From contig NC_091193.1 in NCBI RefSeq assembly GCF_040958095.1, positions 26,993,760 through 27,057,759 on the forward strand: DNA of 64,000 nt. Direction: 5' to 3'. This DNA comes from Procambarus clarkii (Eukaryota; Arthropoda; Malacostraca; Decapoda; Cambaridae). Numbering within the stretch: the stretch's first letter is position 1; each line of letters starts with the position of its first letter. The notes below the pieces were generated by a model. It was not told the DNA's origin, did no database searches, and saw only the letters and a list, made by a program, of their open reading frames with translations. The position numbers were made by a program, and so were the translations under genes. Below are positions 11,873 through 21,997 of the stretch, piece by piece.

Positions 11873-12181
11873 TAATAAATAAATAAAAAAAATAAAAGAG
11901 GACGTGCACGTGCGTCTATGACCATCTGGTCAACGTCTCTATTGTCATTTTTTGTACTATTCTTAAAAACTACATTTCATGTTCTTGTGAACACTTGGTT
12001 ATGGTGTGGTAATGGTCAAGGTCTCCCAGATAAGGCCTCGTATACAAACAGATATTAGGTTTACCCCAAAATTATGTGATCATTCACAACCTTCTGCTGC
12101 CAGTCCCGGATCTCTCCCAGACACCACAGTCTAATTAATCCCTTGGAGGGCTAGGGGATATAAACCCCAGGAAGGACTCAC
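11873..12181. other. Candidate intron sequence, no other feature
   Basis: A short A-rich tract follows the Helitron end, then unique sequence. On the minus strand it begins GTGAGTCC at the donor of the 12182-12303 exon. No further exon is recognised here. Confidence 0.4.
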
Positions 12182-12303
12182 CTTTCGTTTCTTGGAGGAG
12201 AGTTTCTGGCAGACCTTAGTGTGGCGGGCGAGGGCCTGGGGGTTGAAGGTGCGGTTACACACCGTGCACGGCAGCAGCGTCCTCTGCTCCTCCTCCGGGA
12301 ACT
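12182..12303 (-). CDS. Exon of a ZC2HC1/FAM164-like C2HC zinc-finger gene
   Basis: The minus-strand exon encodes FPEEEQRT, then LLPCTVCNRTFNPQALARHT, then KVCQKLSSKKRK. Spacing C-x2-C-x11-H-x3-C with R and F after the second Cys fits the C2HC finger of the ZC2HC1 (FAM164) family, where the first finger is likewise followed by a basic KKRK-type patch. The family binds zinc; its cellular role is poorly known. An acceptor (GGTGCAG, then AG) and a donor (CGAAAG then GTGAGT) bound the exon. It enters needing one prior base and ends on a codon boundary. The 46-nt exon at 40562-40607 ends with exactly one spare base, giving GAG across the junction. The next exon downstream is not in the window. Exon identity is strong; the precise paralogue is not assigned. 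Confidence 0.78.
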
Positions 12304-12405
12304 CTGCACCACAGACAACACTTTAGTTATGCCTTTACTAGACCTGGGGTCACACTGCTCACCCCAGCACACACTCACTCACGGGGCACCCTTCGCCACC
12401 TAACA

Positions 12406-12880
12406 CGGAGCAGGTTACAGGGAGCAAGATACAGGGAGCACGATACAGAGAGTAGGTTACAGGGAGTAGGTTACAGGGAGTAGGTAACAGGGGAACAGGT
12501 TACAGGGAGCAGGTTACAGGGAGCAGGTTACAGGGAACAGGTTACAGGGAGCAGGTTACAGGGAGCAGGTTACAAGGAGCAAGATACAGGGAGCACGATA
12601 CAGAGAGTAGGTTACAGGGAGCAGGTTACAGGGAGTAGGTAACAGGGAGTAGGTTACAGTGAACAGGTTACAGTGAACAGGTTACAGGGAGCAGGTTACA
12701 GGGGAACAGGTTACAGGGAACAGGTTACAGTGAACAGGTTACAGGGGAACAGGTTACAGGGAACAGGTTACAGTGAACAGGTTACAGGGAGTAGGTTACA
12801 GAGTGCACGTTACAAGGAGTAGGTTACAGGGAGCAGGTTACAGGGAACAGGCTACAGGGAACAAGTTACAGGGAGCAGGT
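12406..12880 (+). repeat. 14-bp minisatellite, left part
   Basis: Units of AGGTTACAGGGAGC with variants (GGAACA, GTGAAC, GGAGTA). It is continuous in sequence type with 14523-16098. The interruption is the solo LTR. Confidence 0.95.
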
Positions 12881-14522
12881 TGTTGGAAATTTCCAACACT
12901 AATACAATACTATTGTATTATTATAAACTAGTATTAAATTATACTAATTACTGTAGTTACTAAAATTTACTAACAGTAGTGTTCACATGAACTAATTATT
13001 ATATCTGTATAAGAATACTGGAATTCTTACGAAACCAAGCACCAGTATTGCGTCAGATTATACCTAGTTATACACATTTATATCCAGTGTGTTAGAGAAT
13101 TGACTGTGGTTCTCTAAAATCATCAGTATTCCGTGTGATAATTATTTATGGATAACATAACTCCCAAATAATTCCAAATCGAGAGTTTTTAGTTACAATT
13201 GTTATCAAGTAATAATTTTACCGTCACGCGTGAATGCCATGGAGAAAACTAAAATCTTCTCCATTTCTTGCTTACTACCATAAGACGAGAAAGTAATAAT
13301 ATTTAACTCCTTAGAATTACAACCCAGTCTTTATTAAAGCATTTCAGCCGCAATTACGCGAAATAATATTATTCGTGATAAATAATTTCTGTGGCGAATG
13401 CGGGACGCTAGTGGGCGAGGGAGAAGCCATTGTTTTTTGGTGTGGACGAGACGCCTGAGTGCGGCGTGAAGTCTCGTGTTGCGGAATTGAGCAACAAGGT
13501 CTTGGTGTCAGAGTCTGGGACACGTGAAGTTGAAGTTATCAGCAAGAATTACCTTGGTACTCAACATAGAACTAGTTAATATTGTTCTACGTGATCTGCA
13601 GTGACCGGCCAACTAATAACGCGTCGACATTCAAGCCAAGCTATCAACCACGTGTACGCCATTGTGAGAGTTGGAGTTTGGGACGCGGTTTCGGCAAGCT
13701 TCAACATAATCTGTACCCCTTAGCTAAGTATATAATTCCCTTTTGATGCATCATTAGAGATTGTATATGTCGGGGCAGCTTGTCGTTAGATCGAACGACC
13801 TTAACAAAACCCATGTTAGTACCATAACTAATTTGTTTTCCCATTTTCATGAATATAGATATTTCAGTAGCCTAGTTCAATGCTACGTAATATCCCTTAA
13901 ATTACAGCTCGCATGTGAAGAGTCCACGAGCTGTTACCTTACCCGTGTTATTCATCTCCCAGTGTTCTACGAGGAATTCCGGAGATCCCGAGGATGAGTC
14001 GTAAATGATGTCATTGAAATCGTCTTAAAGCAAAGACTTTTTGTATTCATTTATTTACTTTAAAATTCATTACTTCTATATTCTAATATTTAATTGGATG
14101 CTGATCATGTACACTGGAGATAATACGTGTTTATTTGAATGATTAATTTCTGATGTTAATGATCTATATAATTACTGGTGATAATCTTCTATAGATTTCT
14201 TTAATTTGGTCATAAGATTATTTATTACACAATGAACTGGTGCACGAACCACACTAGTTCCTAAACGTATATGAAGTTCTAGCAATAACCCCCCAATGTA
14301 GGTGTTTGAGGCTTTGATTCAAGTTAATTATCTATACAGCCCATTAATTATTTAAGTGATTATACTTCCTAATATTTAGCCATAGACACTGGTTCTTCCT
14401 GGAATTTCTAATGATCACATTTTATTAGTTTCCCTCTTTACTATAAAAGCGGGTGGTCCTTCGTAATTGATTTCATTACTTTAATAATTAAATAAATAGA
14501 GTCAAGCCCCAAATGTCCCACA
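12881..14522 (+). mobile_element. Solo LTR (1642 bp) inserted in the 14-bp minisatellite
   Basis: It begins TGTTGGAAATTTCCAAC and ends AATGTCCCACA, so it has TG...CA ends with a short imperfect inverted repeat (TGTTGGAAATTT against TGTGGGACATTT). It sits between two CAGGT pentamers (12876-12880, 14523-14527), compatible with a 5-bp target duplication, although the host repeat contains CAGGT in many units. A TATAAAAG box lies at 14442 and AATAAA at 14491, both close to the 3' end. No internal gag-pol domain is present, so it is a solo LTR by structure; the superfamily is not assigned. The 78-residue ORF inside is not supported. Confidence 0.75.
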
Positions 14523-16098
14523 CAGGTTACAGGGAACAGGTTACAAGGAGTAGGTTACAGGGAACAGGTTACAGGGAGCAGGTTACAGGGAGTAGAAAAC
14601 AGGGAACAGGTTACAGGGAACAGCTTACAGGCAACAAGTTACAGGGAGCAGGTTACAGGGAACAGGTTACAGGGAGTAGGTTACAGGGAACAGGTTACAG
14701 GGAGCAGGTTACAGGGAGCAGGTTACAGGGAGTAGGTTACAGGGAGCAGGTTACAGGGAACAGGTTACAGGGAACAAGTTACAGGGAGCAGGTTACAGGG
14801 AACAGGTTACAGGGAGTAGGTTACAGGGAACAGGTTACAGGGAGCAGGTTACAGGGAGTAAGTAACAGGGAACAGGTTACAGGGAGCAGGTTACAGGGAA
14901 CAGCTTACAGGCAACAAGTTACAGGGAGCAGGTTACAGGGAACAGGTTACAGTGAGTAGGTTACAGGGAACAGGTTACAGGGAGAAGGTAACAGGGAACA
15001 GGTTACAGGGAGTAAGTTACAGGGAGCACGTTACACGGAACAGGTTACAGGGAAAAGGTTACAGGGAGCAGGTTACAGGGAACAGGTTACAGGGAGCAGG
15101 TTACAGGGAGTAGGTAACAGGGAGCAGGTTACAGGGAGTAGGGTACAGGGAGAAGGATACAGGGAGCAGGTTACAGGGAACAGGTTACAGGAAGGAGCTT
15201 ACAGGGAGCAGGTAACAGGGAGCAGGTTACAGGGATCAGGTTACAAGGAGCAGGTTACAGGAAGGAGCGTACAGGGAGCTGGTAACAGGGAGCAGGTTAC
15301 AGGAAGGAGCTTACAGGGAGCAGGTAACAGGGAGCAGGTTACAGGGAGTAGGTTACAGGGAGCAGGTTACAGGGAGCAGGTTACAGGAAGGAGCTTACAG
15401 GGAGCAGGTAACAGGGAGCAGGTTACAGGAAGGAGCTTACAGGGAGCAGGTAACAGGGAGCAGGTTACAGGGAGTAGGTTACAGGGAGCAGGTTACAGGG
15501 AGCAGGTTACAGGGAGTAGGTTACAGGGAGCAGGTTACAGGGAGCAGGTTACAGGAAGGAGCTTACAGGGAGCAGGTTACAGGAAGGAGCTTACAGGGAG
15601 CAGGTTACAGGGAGTAGGTTACAGGGAGCAGGTTACAGGAAGGAGCTTACAGGGAGCAGGTAACAGGGAGCAGGTTACAGGAAGGAGCTTACAGGGAGCA
15701 GGTAACAGGGAGCAGGTTACAGGGAGTAGGTTACAGGGAGCAGGTTACAGGGAGCAGGTTACAGGAAGGAGCTTACAGGGAGCAGGTAACAGGGAGCAGG
15801 TTACAGGAAGGAGCTTACAGGGAGCAGGTAACAGGTTACAGGGAGTAGGTTACAGGGAGCAGGTTACAGGGAGCAGGTTACAGGAAGGAGCTTACAGGGA
15901 GCAGGTAACAGGGAGCAGGTTACAGGAAGGAGCTTACAGGGAGCAGGTAACAGGGAGCAGGTTACAGGGAGTAGGTTACAGGGAGCAGGTTACAGGGAGC
16001 AGGTTACAGGAAGGAGCTTACAGGGAGCAGGTTACAGGAAGGAGCTTACAGGGAGCAGGTAACAGGGAGTACGTAACAGTCAGTAGGTTACAGGGCGC
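14523..16098 (+). repeat. 14-bp minisatellite, right part with higher-order units
   Basis: The same unit as 12406-12880. From about 15180 a longer pattern repeats, combining the standard unit with GGAAGGAGCTTACAGGGAGC and GGTAACAGGGAGC, which is a higher-order arrangement. The 148-residue ORF at 14513-14959 is a repeat artefact. Confidence 0.95.
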
Positions 16099-16159
16099 CA
16101 CAGGACGAGGTCATGGGGCACCATCTATAACTGGTCATATTTTGATGGTAAACCAATAG

Positions 16160-16958
16160 GCTACAATATGGGGCAGGGTAGACCATAATATGGGGCAGGG
16201 TAGATCATAATATGGGGCAGGGTAGATCATAATATGGGGCAGGGTAGATCATAATATGGGGCAGGGTAGATCATAATATGGGGCAGGGTAGATCATAATA
16301 TGGGGCTGGGTAGACCATAATATGGGGCAGGGTAGATCATAATATGGGGCTGGGTAGATCATAATATGGGGCAGGGTAGATCATAATATGGGGCTGGGTA
16401 GATCATAATATGGGGCAGGGTAGATCATAATATGGAGCTGGGTAGATCATAACATGGGGCAGGGTAGATCATAATATGGGGCAGGGTAGATCATAACATG
16501 GCGCTGGGTAGATCATAATATGGGGCTGGGTAGATCATAATATGGGGCAGGGTAGATCATAATATGGGGCAGGGTAGATCATAATATGGGGCAGGGTAGA
16601 TCATATGGGGCAGGGTAGATCATAATGTGGGGCAGGGTAGATCATAATATGGTGCAGGGCAGATCATAATGTGGGGCAGGGTAGATCATAATATGGTGCA
16701 GGGCAGATCATAATGTGGGGCAGGGTAGATCATAATATGGTGCAGGGTAGATCATAATATGGGGCTGGGTAGATCATAATATGGTGCAGGGCAGATCATA
16801 ATGTGGGGCTGGGTAGATCATAACATGGGGCAGGGTAGATCATAATATGGGGCTGGGTAGATCATAACATGGGGCAGGGTAGATCATAATATGGGGCTGG
16901 GTAGATCATAATATGGGGCTGGGTAGATCATAATATGGGGCTGGGTAGATCATAATCA
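16160..16958 (+). repeat. 22-bp minisatellite, about 36 copies
   Basis: Units of ATGGGGCAGGGTAGATCATA plus AT, with common variants GGGGCTGGG and GGTGCAGGGCAG. It ends abruptly where a PLE-A copy begins. Confidence 0.95.
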
Positions 16959-16961
16959 TAA

Positions 16962-17605
16962 CAACGGCTTCTCCAATGGTTTCGTCGAAGACATCATAAG
17001 AAGGAAAGTGAAACGCCATGCAACCTCTGTAGAGACAACTAACACAACACCTATACTCCCTATTAGACTATTTTACAGGAACTTCTTTTCCACAGCTCAT
17101 AAAACGGAGGAAAGGGTCCTGAAAGATATTGTTAATAGAAACGTTATCCCTACAGACAAAAATCAGAGGATACAACTGACGATTTACTATAAAACCAGAA
17201 AAACGGCCAGCCTACTCATGAGAAACTCTCCAGACACAAAGCAGAACGCTTTAAAAGAGACCAACGTCGTCTATGCCTTCAAATGCCCTCTTGGGGACTG
17301 TAAGCTCCAAAAAACCCAGTATATAGGCAAGACAACAACATCTCTTTCTAGGCGTTTAACGATGCATAAGCAACAGGGCTCCATTAAGGAACATATAATC
17401 TCTTCCCACAACCAAACCATCGCCAGAGAAATCCTAGTAAACAACACAGAAATCATTGATAGATACAACGATAGCTTGACGTCTGCGAGGCTCTACACAT
17501 CAAGATGTCAACACCAGCAATCAACAGCCAATTAATACACAACTATATTCTACCCACCTCAAGACTCCGCTCCAATATAGAAACATCAAGAAATATGGAC
17601 CAATA
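16962..17605 (+). pseudogene. PLE-A copy 3: GIY-YIG C-terminus, 5'-truncated and frameshifted
   Basis: The match to the intact PLE-A begins at ACGGCTTCTCCAATGGTTTC (compare 7721). It retains VVYAFKCP, YIGKTTTS and the HKQQG block in one frame (17008-17535). Near 17470 an 8-bp loss relative to the intact copy shifts the frame and removes the catalytic-Glu region. It is close in sequence to the intact copy, so relatively young, but dead. Inserted at the edge of the 22-bp minisatellite. Confidence 0.9.
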
Positions 17606-17958
17606 GGCTTTCTACAAATCACTTCCATTCAATACCCATTGTTTCGTGTTCTGTCTTGTGTTTAGGAATTTAATACCCTATTAATACCACCTCACCCCAT
17701 CCACCTCACTCAAATGCAGATATAAACAAATCGAAGATGTGTAAGTTCTATTCAGTTGTGTATGTGTAAGCTAAAGTCTTTGAAAATGTAATAAGTTTTA
17801 TGATACGCGCTCAAGTGTCGCGTCAGACTAGAAATAAAAATGAATTTTGGAGAATTAATTTTTGAATTTTTGAATTACCACCAACAGTGAAAAGAAACGT
17901 ACGAAAGATCGAGAAAATTCGTGTTAGAATTATTAATCTTACTTTTTCGGTCATATTT

Positions 17959-17960
<2 letters not shown>
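17606..17960 (+). mobile_element. PLE-A copy 3 pLTR
   Basis: Homologous to 8370-8770. A small local duplication (TTTTTGAA repeated, near 17857-17870) breaks the MNFGELIF small frame. It ends directly in (TA)n. Confidence 0.85.

Positions 17961-18022
<62 letters not shown>
17961..18022. repeat. (TA)n, left of the solo LTR
   Basis: About 62 bp of TA. Together with 18725-18800 it forms one original TA tract split by the LTR. Confidence 0.97.
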
Positions 18023-18025
<3 letters not shown>

Positions 18026-18721
18026 GACGATAATCTCCTTCAAGAGAGATTGAGCCTGCTCTTCCCTCCTAAGTTCGTCGCTATACATCCCTATACAACT
18101 AATATGGAAGAAATATCCAACAAATACAACACCCAGGTTTGCCAGAGAGCAAACGTATTCAGCACCAGGAACACCTGCTCCCCCCACCACTCGAACCACC
18201 AAACTACCTGTCCGTCGCCTGCTCATCGCTGATTGGCTGGGGGTCAGTCGCACCTGCTTCTCCACCGCCACACTAGTTGATGTCTGGGGCCACCACGACC
18301 TCAGCCCTCAGAATATCCAGTGCTTTCAACAAGTTAACACGTCTCGTTGGTAGACTAAGCTCTGGCTTACGTGTACTAAGAGAGGTGGCAGCTTAAAGCC
18401 AATATTCCTGCACCTATATATCTGATTGTATATTGTTCACTTGTTATTACTCACTTGTCTTAACGTAACTTTTCATTTTGTCATTTGATTATTCTTATTA
18501 TTTTGATTGATTGATTTTATGTTCCAATTTGTATGTCCATTTTATTCATGTTTTGCTTTTCTAACGTAATTAAAATCTCATTGTTAAATTTACTTAGTGT
18601 TTTGTGTGTCTTCCCATTACCTTACCACAGACGAAGTTCCAGATTTTCTCTTTTTGTTTCTATATGTGACGAGGCCATACCCCTAGCTTTTGAAACAGCC
18701 GAACACCAACGCGTTACCGTC

Positions 18722-18724
<3 letters not shown>
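18023..18724 (+). mobile_element. Solo LTR (702 bp) inserted in (TA)n
   Basis: It begins TGTGACGATAATCTCC and ends GTTACCGTCACA, so TGTGACG faces CGTCACA as an inverted terminal repeat with TG...CA ends. ATAT lies on both sides, compatible with a 4-bp target duplication but uninformative inside a TA tract. No internal domain, so a solo LTR by structure. The ORFs crossing it are not supported. Confidence 0.75.

Positions 18725-18800
<76 letters not shown>
18725..18800. repeat. (TA)n, right of the solo LTR
   Basis: About 76 bp of TA, followed directly by the complement of a PLE-A pLTR end (TTGGTAGCAGTCTTTC). Confidence 0.97.
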
Positions 18801-18803
<3 letters not shown>

Positions 18804-19111
18804 TAGCAGTCTTTCCTGCTGTAGACATATATTATTAAATATGACCGAAAAAGTAAGATTAATAATTCTAACACGAATTTTCTCAATATTTCTTATGTTT
18901 CTTTTCACTGTCGATGGTAATTGAAAAATCAGTTTTCCAAAATTCATTTTTATTTCTAGTCTGGCGCGACGCTTGAACGAGTTTCGTAATAACTTATTAC
19001 ATTTTCAAAGACTTTAGTTTACACACAACTGGAACCTGAAAACACTAAACAGAGTTTTACTTAATGCTAACATTGAACAGCTTGTCTTATATACTCGCAT
19101 TTGGGTGAGGT

Positions 19112-20214
19112 AAATCATCGAATGCAATTCAGCTACAGATAGACAACATTAACATCAGTAATAAAATGATGGAAAGTTTCTTGGCCTATTCGTAGACAAG
19201 AGACTCAACTTCAGCACCCACATTCAACACATAACTAAGAAAGTCTCTAAAACAGTTGGTATACTCTCCAAAATAAGATATTATGTACCTAACTCTGCTC
19301 TCCTCTCACTATATTATGCACTAATCTATCCTTATCTTAATTATGGTATCTGTGCATGGGGGTCTACCACTACAAACCACCTTAAGCCTATCATCACCCA
19401 GCAAAAATCTGCTATCAGAATAATAACAAAACTCTGCTGTCAGACAACACTCAGCTGCCTTGCTTAAATCCCTTAACTTGCTAAATATTAACTCCCTCCA
19501 CACATTCTCTTGTGTCAACTACATTTACAAAACCCTGTTCTTAAATGCAAACCATGCTCTGAAACTCTCCCTGGACAGATGTAACAGGACCCATTATCAC
19601 CACACCAGAAATAAATATCTCTTTGATATCCCCAGAGTCAAACTTAATCTGTGTAAACACTCTATGCAAATTAAGGGACCTAGTCTATGGAACTCACTCC
19701 CTAGTGAATTGAAAAGCTGTCCAACTTTTGCCTCATTTAAAAACAAAACCAAAAAGTACTTAATTTCGTCTTCGTAGTTTCCTACACTGAGCTTTAAATT
19801 TGCTCTGTACCTTGTGTTACCCAATCTCCCAATCTTTATGTACTTAACCCAAACAACTTTATCATTGTGTTCATTGTTGTCTTCTTTTATGTGCTAGCCA
19901 TATGCTGTATTGTGCCTGCTAAGTTTTGTTAAACTACCATTCAAGCTGTCATTGCAATCAATCTGAACTACCTATGTGCTTTAATATACCTACAATTTTC
20001 TCTCATCTTTTATTTGTTTTCCTTGCTATGTAACTGTTATTATTTTTATAAATTTTGCAAGTATTTACCTACTTAAAATTTTCTTAGATTAAGGACCTGC
20101 CCGAAACGCTGTGTGTACTAGTGGCTTTACAAGAATGTAATTACTATGCTATGTACACTCACAATTCCAATGTACCTTCTTGTATATATATAAATAAAAT
20201 ACAAAAAAAAAATA
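19112..20214 (+). mobile_element. 5'-truncated L2/CR1-like LINE inserted in a PLE-A pLTR
   Basis: It encodes only the RT C-terminal region and thumb (see the pseudogene entry), then a 3' UTR ending in an A-rich tail at about 20190-20214. AGGT flanks both ends (19108-19111 and 20215-20218), a short candidate target duplication. The pLTR resumes on both sides: GGGTGAGGT on the left and AGGTGATATG on the right. Confidence 0.85.
19175..19777 (+). pseudogene. L2/CR1-like LINE RT C-terminal fragment
   Basis: Frames read FVDKRLNFSTHIQHITKKVS, then ALLSLYYALIYPYLNYGICA followed by WGSTT. This is the conserved region after the RT palm in CR1/L2-type LINEs. After a frameshift near 19450 the frame continues LLNINSLHTFSCVNYIYKTL and ends with GPSLWNSLPSELKSC and a Lys-rich terminus (stop at 19775-19777). 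No catalytic RT motif is included, because the copy is 5'-truncated. Clade assignment is by general resemblance. Confidence 0.8.
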
Positions 20215-20448
20215 AGGTGATATGGTACAACAGTTTTGGATGAGGTGAACAAACTTTTGACCAACACAAGACAGAACACAGAACAATGGGTATTGATTGG
20301 ATAAATGAGAGGGAAGAATGGAAGTAACTGCAAAGGGCCTATTGGCCCATACTTCCTCTTGATGCTTCTATATTGGTACGGAGTCTTGAAGTGGGTAGAA
20401 TATAGTTGTGCATTAATTGGCTGTTGATTGTTGGTGTTGACTTTTAGA

Positions 20449-20764
20449 TATGCAGTGCCTACACATTAATATATATTCTAATCTAACATCTTCATAGTTG
20501 ATTTCATCTATACCATACTACTACACCCCTCCTCCATGCTTACTCTCACTAATATAACGACTATCACTTCCATTTTTTCACTAAAAAACAAAAAACGATG
20601 AAGAAACTGTTTTGATACTTTGGATGAAACATTACGAGTTTTATACTCACTCGTTCATAGTATGGAACAGCCTACCCGACACACACGCTGAACGATCCTT
20701 TTGACATTTTAATTTGTTTTCAATGATTTGCAACATTAATCCATTCACCCCTTTACATCCCCAG
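20449..20764. other. No gene recognised
   Basis: AT-rich unique sequence following the truncated PLE-A copy 4. No frame, RNA or element end is recognised. Confidence 0.4.
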
Positions 20765-20816
20765 CATCATTATCATCGTTATCATCATTATCATCATTAT
20801 CATCATTTTCATCATG
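20765..20816 (+). repeat. (ATC)n-type microsatellite
   Basis: Imperfect run of TCATCATTATCATCGTTATC type units. Confidence 0.9.
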
Positions 20817-20934
20817 CAACACATACGACACAGACCATGTATGGGAACCTGTGCAACATGTACACCTGCTAGTCAGCTGTGCACAGGAGTTCACGCCCGG
20901 TCTATGTCGTAAACTTCCCTACTGACATGCACAG

Positions 20935-21660
20935 GAGCCAGGAGGCGTGGGGCAGGGTTCACTTACTGGTGTGTATGAGGAAGTCTGCACAAGACATGAG
21001 CCACACACACACACACAAGGACATGCACAGGAGGCGTGGGGCAGGGTTCACTTACTGGTGTGTATGAGGAAGTCTGCACAAGACATGAGCCACACACACA
21101 CACACAAGGACATGCACAGGAGGCGTGGGGCAGGGTTCACTTACTGCTGTGTATGAGGAAGTCTGCACAAGACATGAGCCACACACACACACACAAGGAC
21201 ATGCACAGGAGGCGTGGGGCAGGGTTCACTTACTGCTGTGTATGAGGAAGTCTGCACAAGACATGAGCCACACACACACACATGGACATGCACAGGAGAC
21301 AGGAGGCAGGGGGCAAGGTTCACTTACTGCTGTGTGTGAGGAAGTCTGCACAAGACATGAGCCACACACACACACACAAGGACATGCACAGGAGCCAGGA
21401 GGCGTGGGGCAGGGTTCACTTACTGCTGTGTATGAGGAAGTCTGCACAAGACATGAGCCACACACACACACACACAAGGACATGCACAGGAGCCAGGAGG
21501 CGTGGGGCAGGGTTCACTTACTGCTGTGTATGAGGAAGTCTGCACAAGACATGAGCCACACACACACACACACAAGGACATGCACAGGAGCCAGGAGGCG
21601 TGGGGCAGGGTTCACTTACTGCTGTGTATGAGGAAGTCTGCACAAGACATGAGCCACACC
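20935..21660 (-). repeat. Tandem array of eight units, each containing a candidate 18-nt micro-exon
   Basis: Units of about 89-102 bp contain GGGGCAGGGTTCACTTACTG, GTATGAGGAAGTCTGCACAA and a (CA)n run. On the minus strand each has an acceptor-like TGTCTTGTGCAG, the 18-nt ACTTCCTCATACACAGCA (first two: ACACCA end), and GTAAGTGAACC, a near-consensus donor. Candidate exons are at 20967-20984, 21056-21073, 21145-21162, 21234-21251, 21328-21345, 21424-21441, 21522-21539 and 21620-21637. The length is divisible by three and open in the phase demanded by the flanking ZC2HC1-like exons, adding D-F-L-I-H-S/T. Copy 5 has one change (TCACAC). Whether any is spliced is unknown; it may be a minisatellite that only resembles splice sites. 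Confidence 0.5.
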
Positions 21661-21795
21661 GAGGGAGAGAAATGGAAGCATTAGAATTCATTTTAATATT
21701 ATTTTAGTATTCTGGAGGAAGTTTGTGATAATAACAAGAGTATTAATTATACCGCACAAACATCACATTTGCCTGATGTATCAATGATAACAGCA

Positions 21796-21873
21796 GTAGG
21801 AGCCGTGAGGGGGATTCGAACCTCTGTTATGGGTACTCGCAAGCACACACCTTACACCACTACATGGTCAAAA
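21796..21873 (-). mobile_element. tRNA-derived SINE head or tRNA-like relic
   Basis: The minus strand reads TAGTGGTGTAAGG (box A-like), an anticodon-like loop, and AGGTTCGAATCCCCCTCACG with a perfect box B core GGTTCGAATCC. The acceptor stem ends do not pair, so it is not a functional tRNA. The flanking 21874-21990 may be the SINE body but I cannot bound it. Confidence 0.55.
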
Positions 21874-21997
21874 GCAATGCAACGTGGGATGGCAGAGTGC
21901 AGGAGGGTAGTGTGGGTGTGAACCCTGTGTTAGGCTTAAGCTCGAAGCCTCAGAACCTCTAAAGGATTCTGTTGAATCCCAGGTTGGTTTTTTTTCA

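Larger units (their letters stand above)
18801..20448 (-). mobile_element. PLE-A copy 4 (minus), 5'-truncated, with a LINE nested inside
   Basis: On the minus strand it holds only the last PLE-A residues (KSTP-NNQQPINAQ-type region, about 20448-20350), the stop context GGCCAATAGGCC, then the pLTR down to the TA tract. The pLTR is split by a LINE between 19111 and 20215. The small pLTR frame MNFGKLIFQLPSTVKRN is preserved at 18947-18820. It is oriented tail-to-tail with PLE-A copy 3 across the TA tract. Confidence 0.85.

Noticed and set aside
12178..12378. 66-residue minus ORF over the zinc-finger exon
   Set aside because: It is in the wrong frame; the C2HC finger lies in another minus frame bounded by splice sites.
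13761..13997. 78-residue ORF in the first solo LTR
   Set aside because: Short, no family resemblance, lies inside an LTR, no codon or splice support.
21796..21873. Functional tRNA gene
   Set aside because: Box B is perfect, but the acceptor stem does not pair and the 3' end lacks a discriminator/terminator context; more likely SINE-derived.
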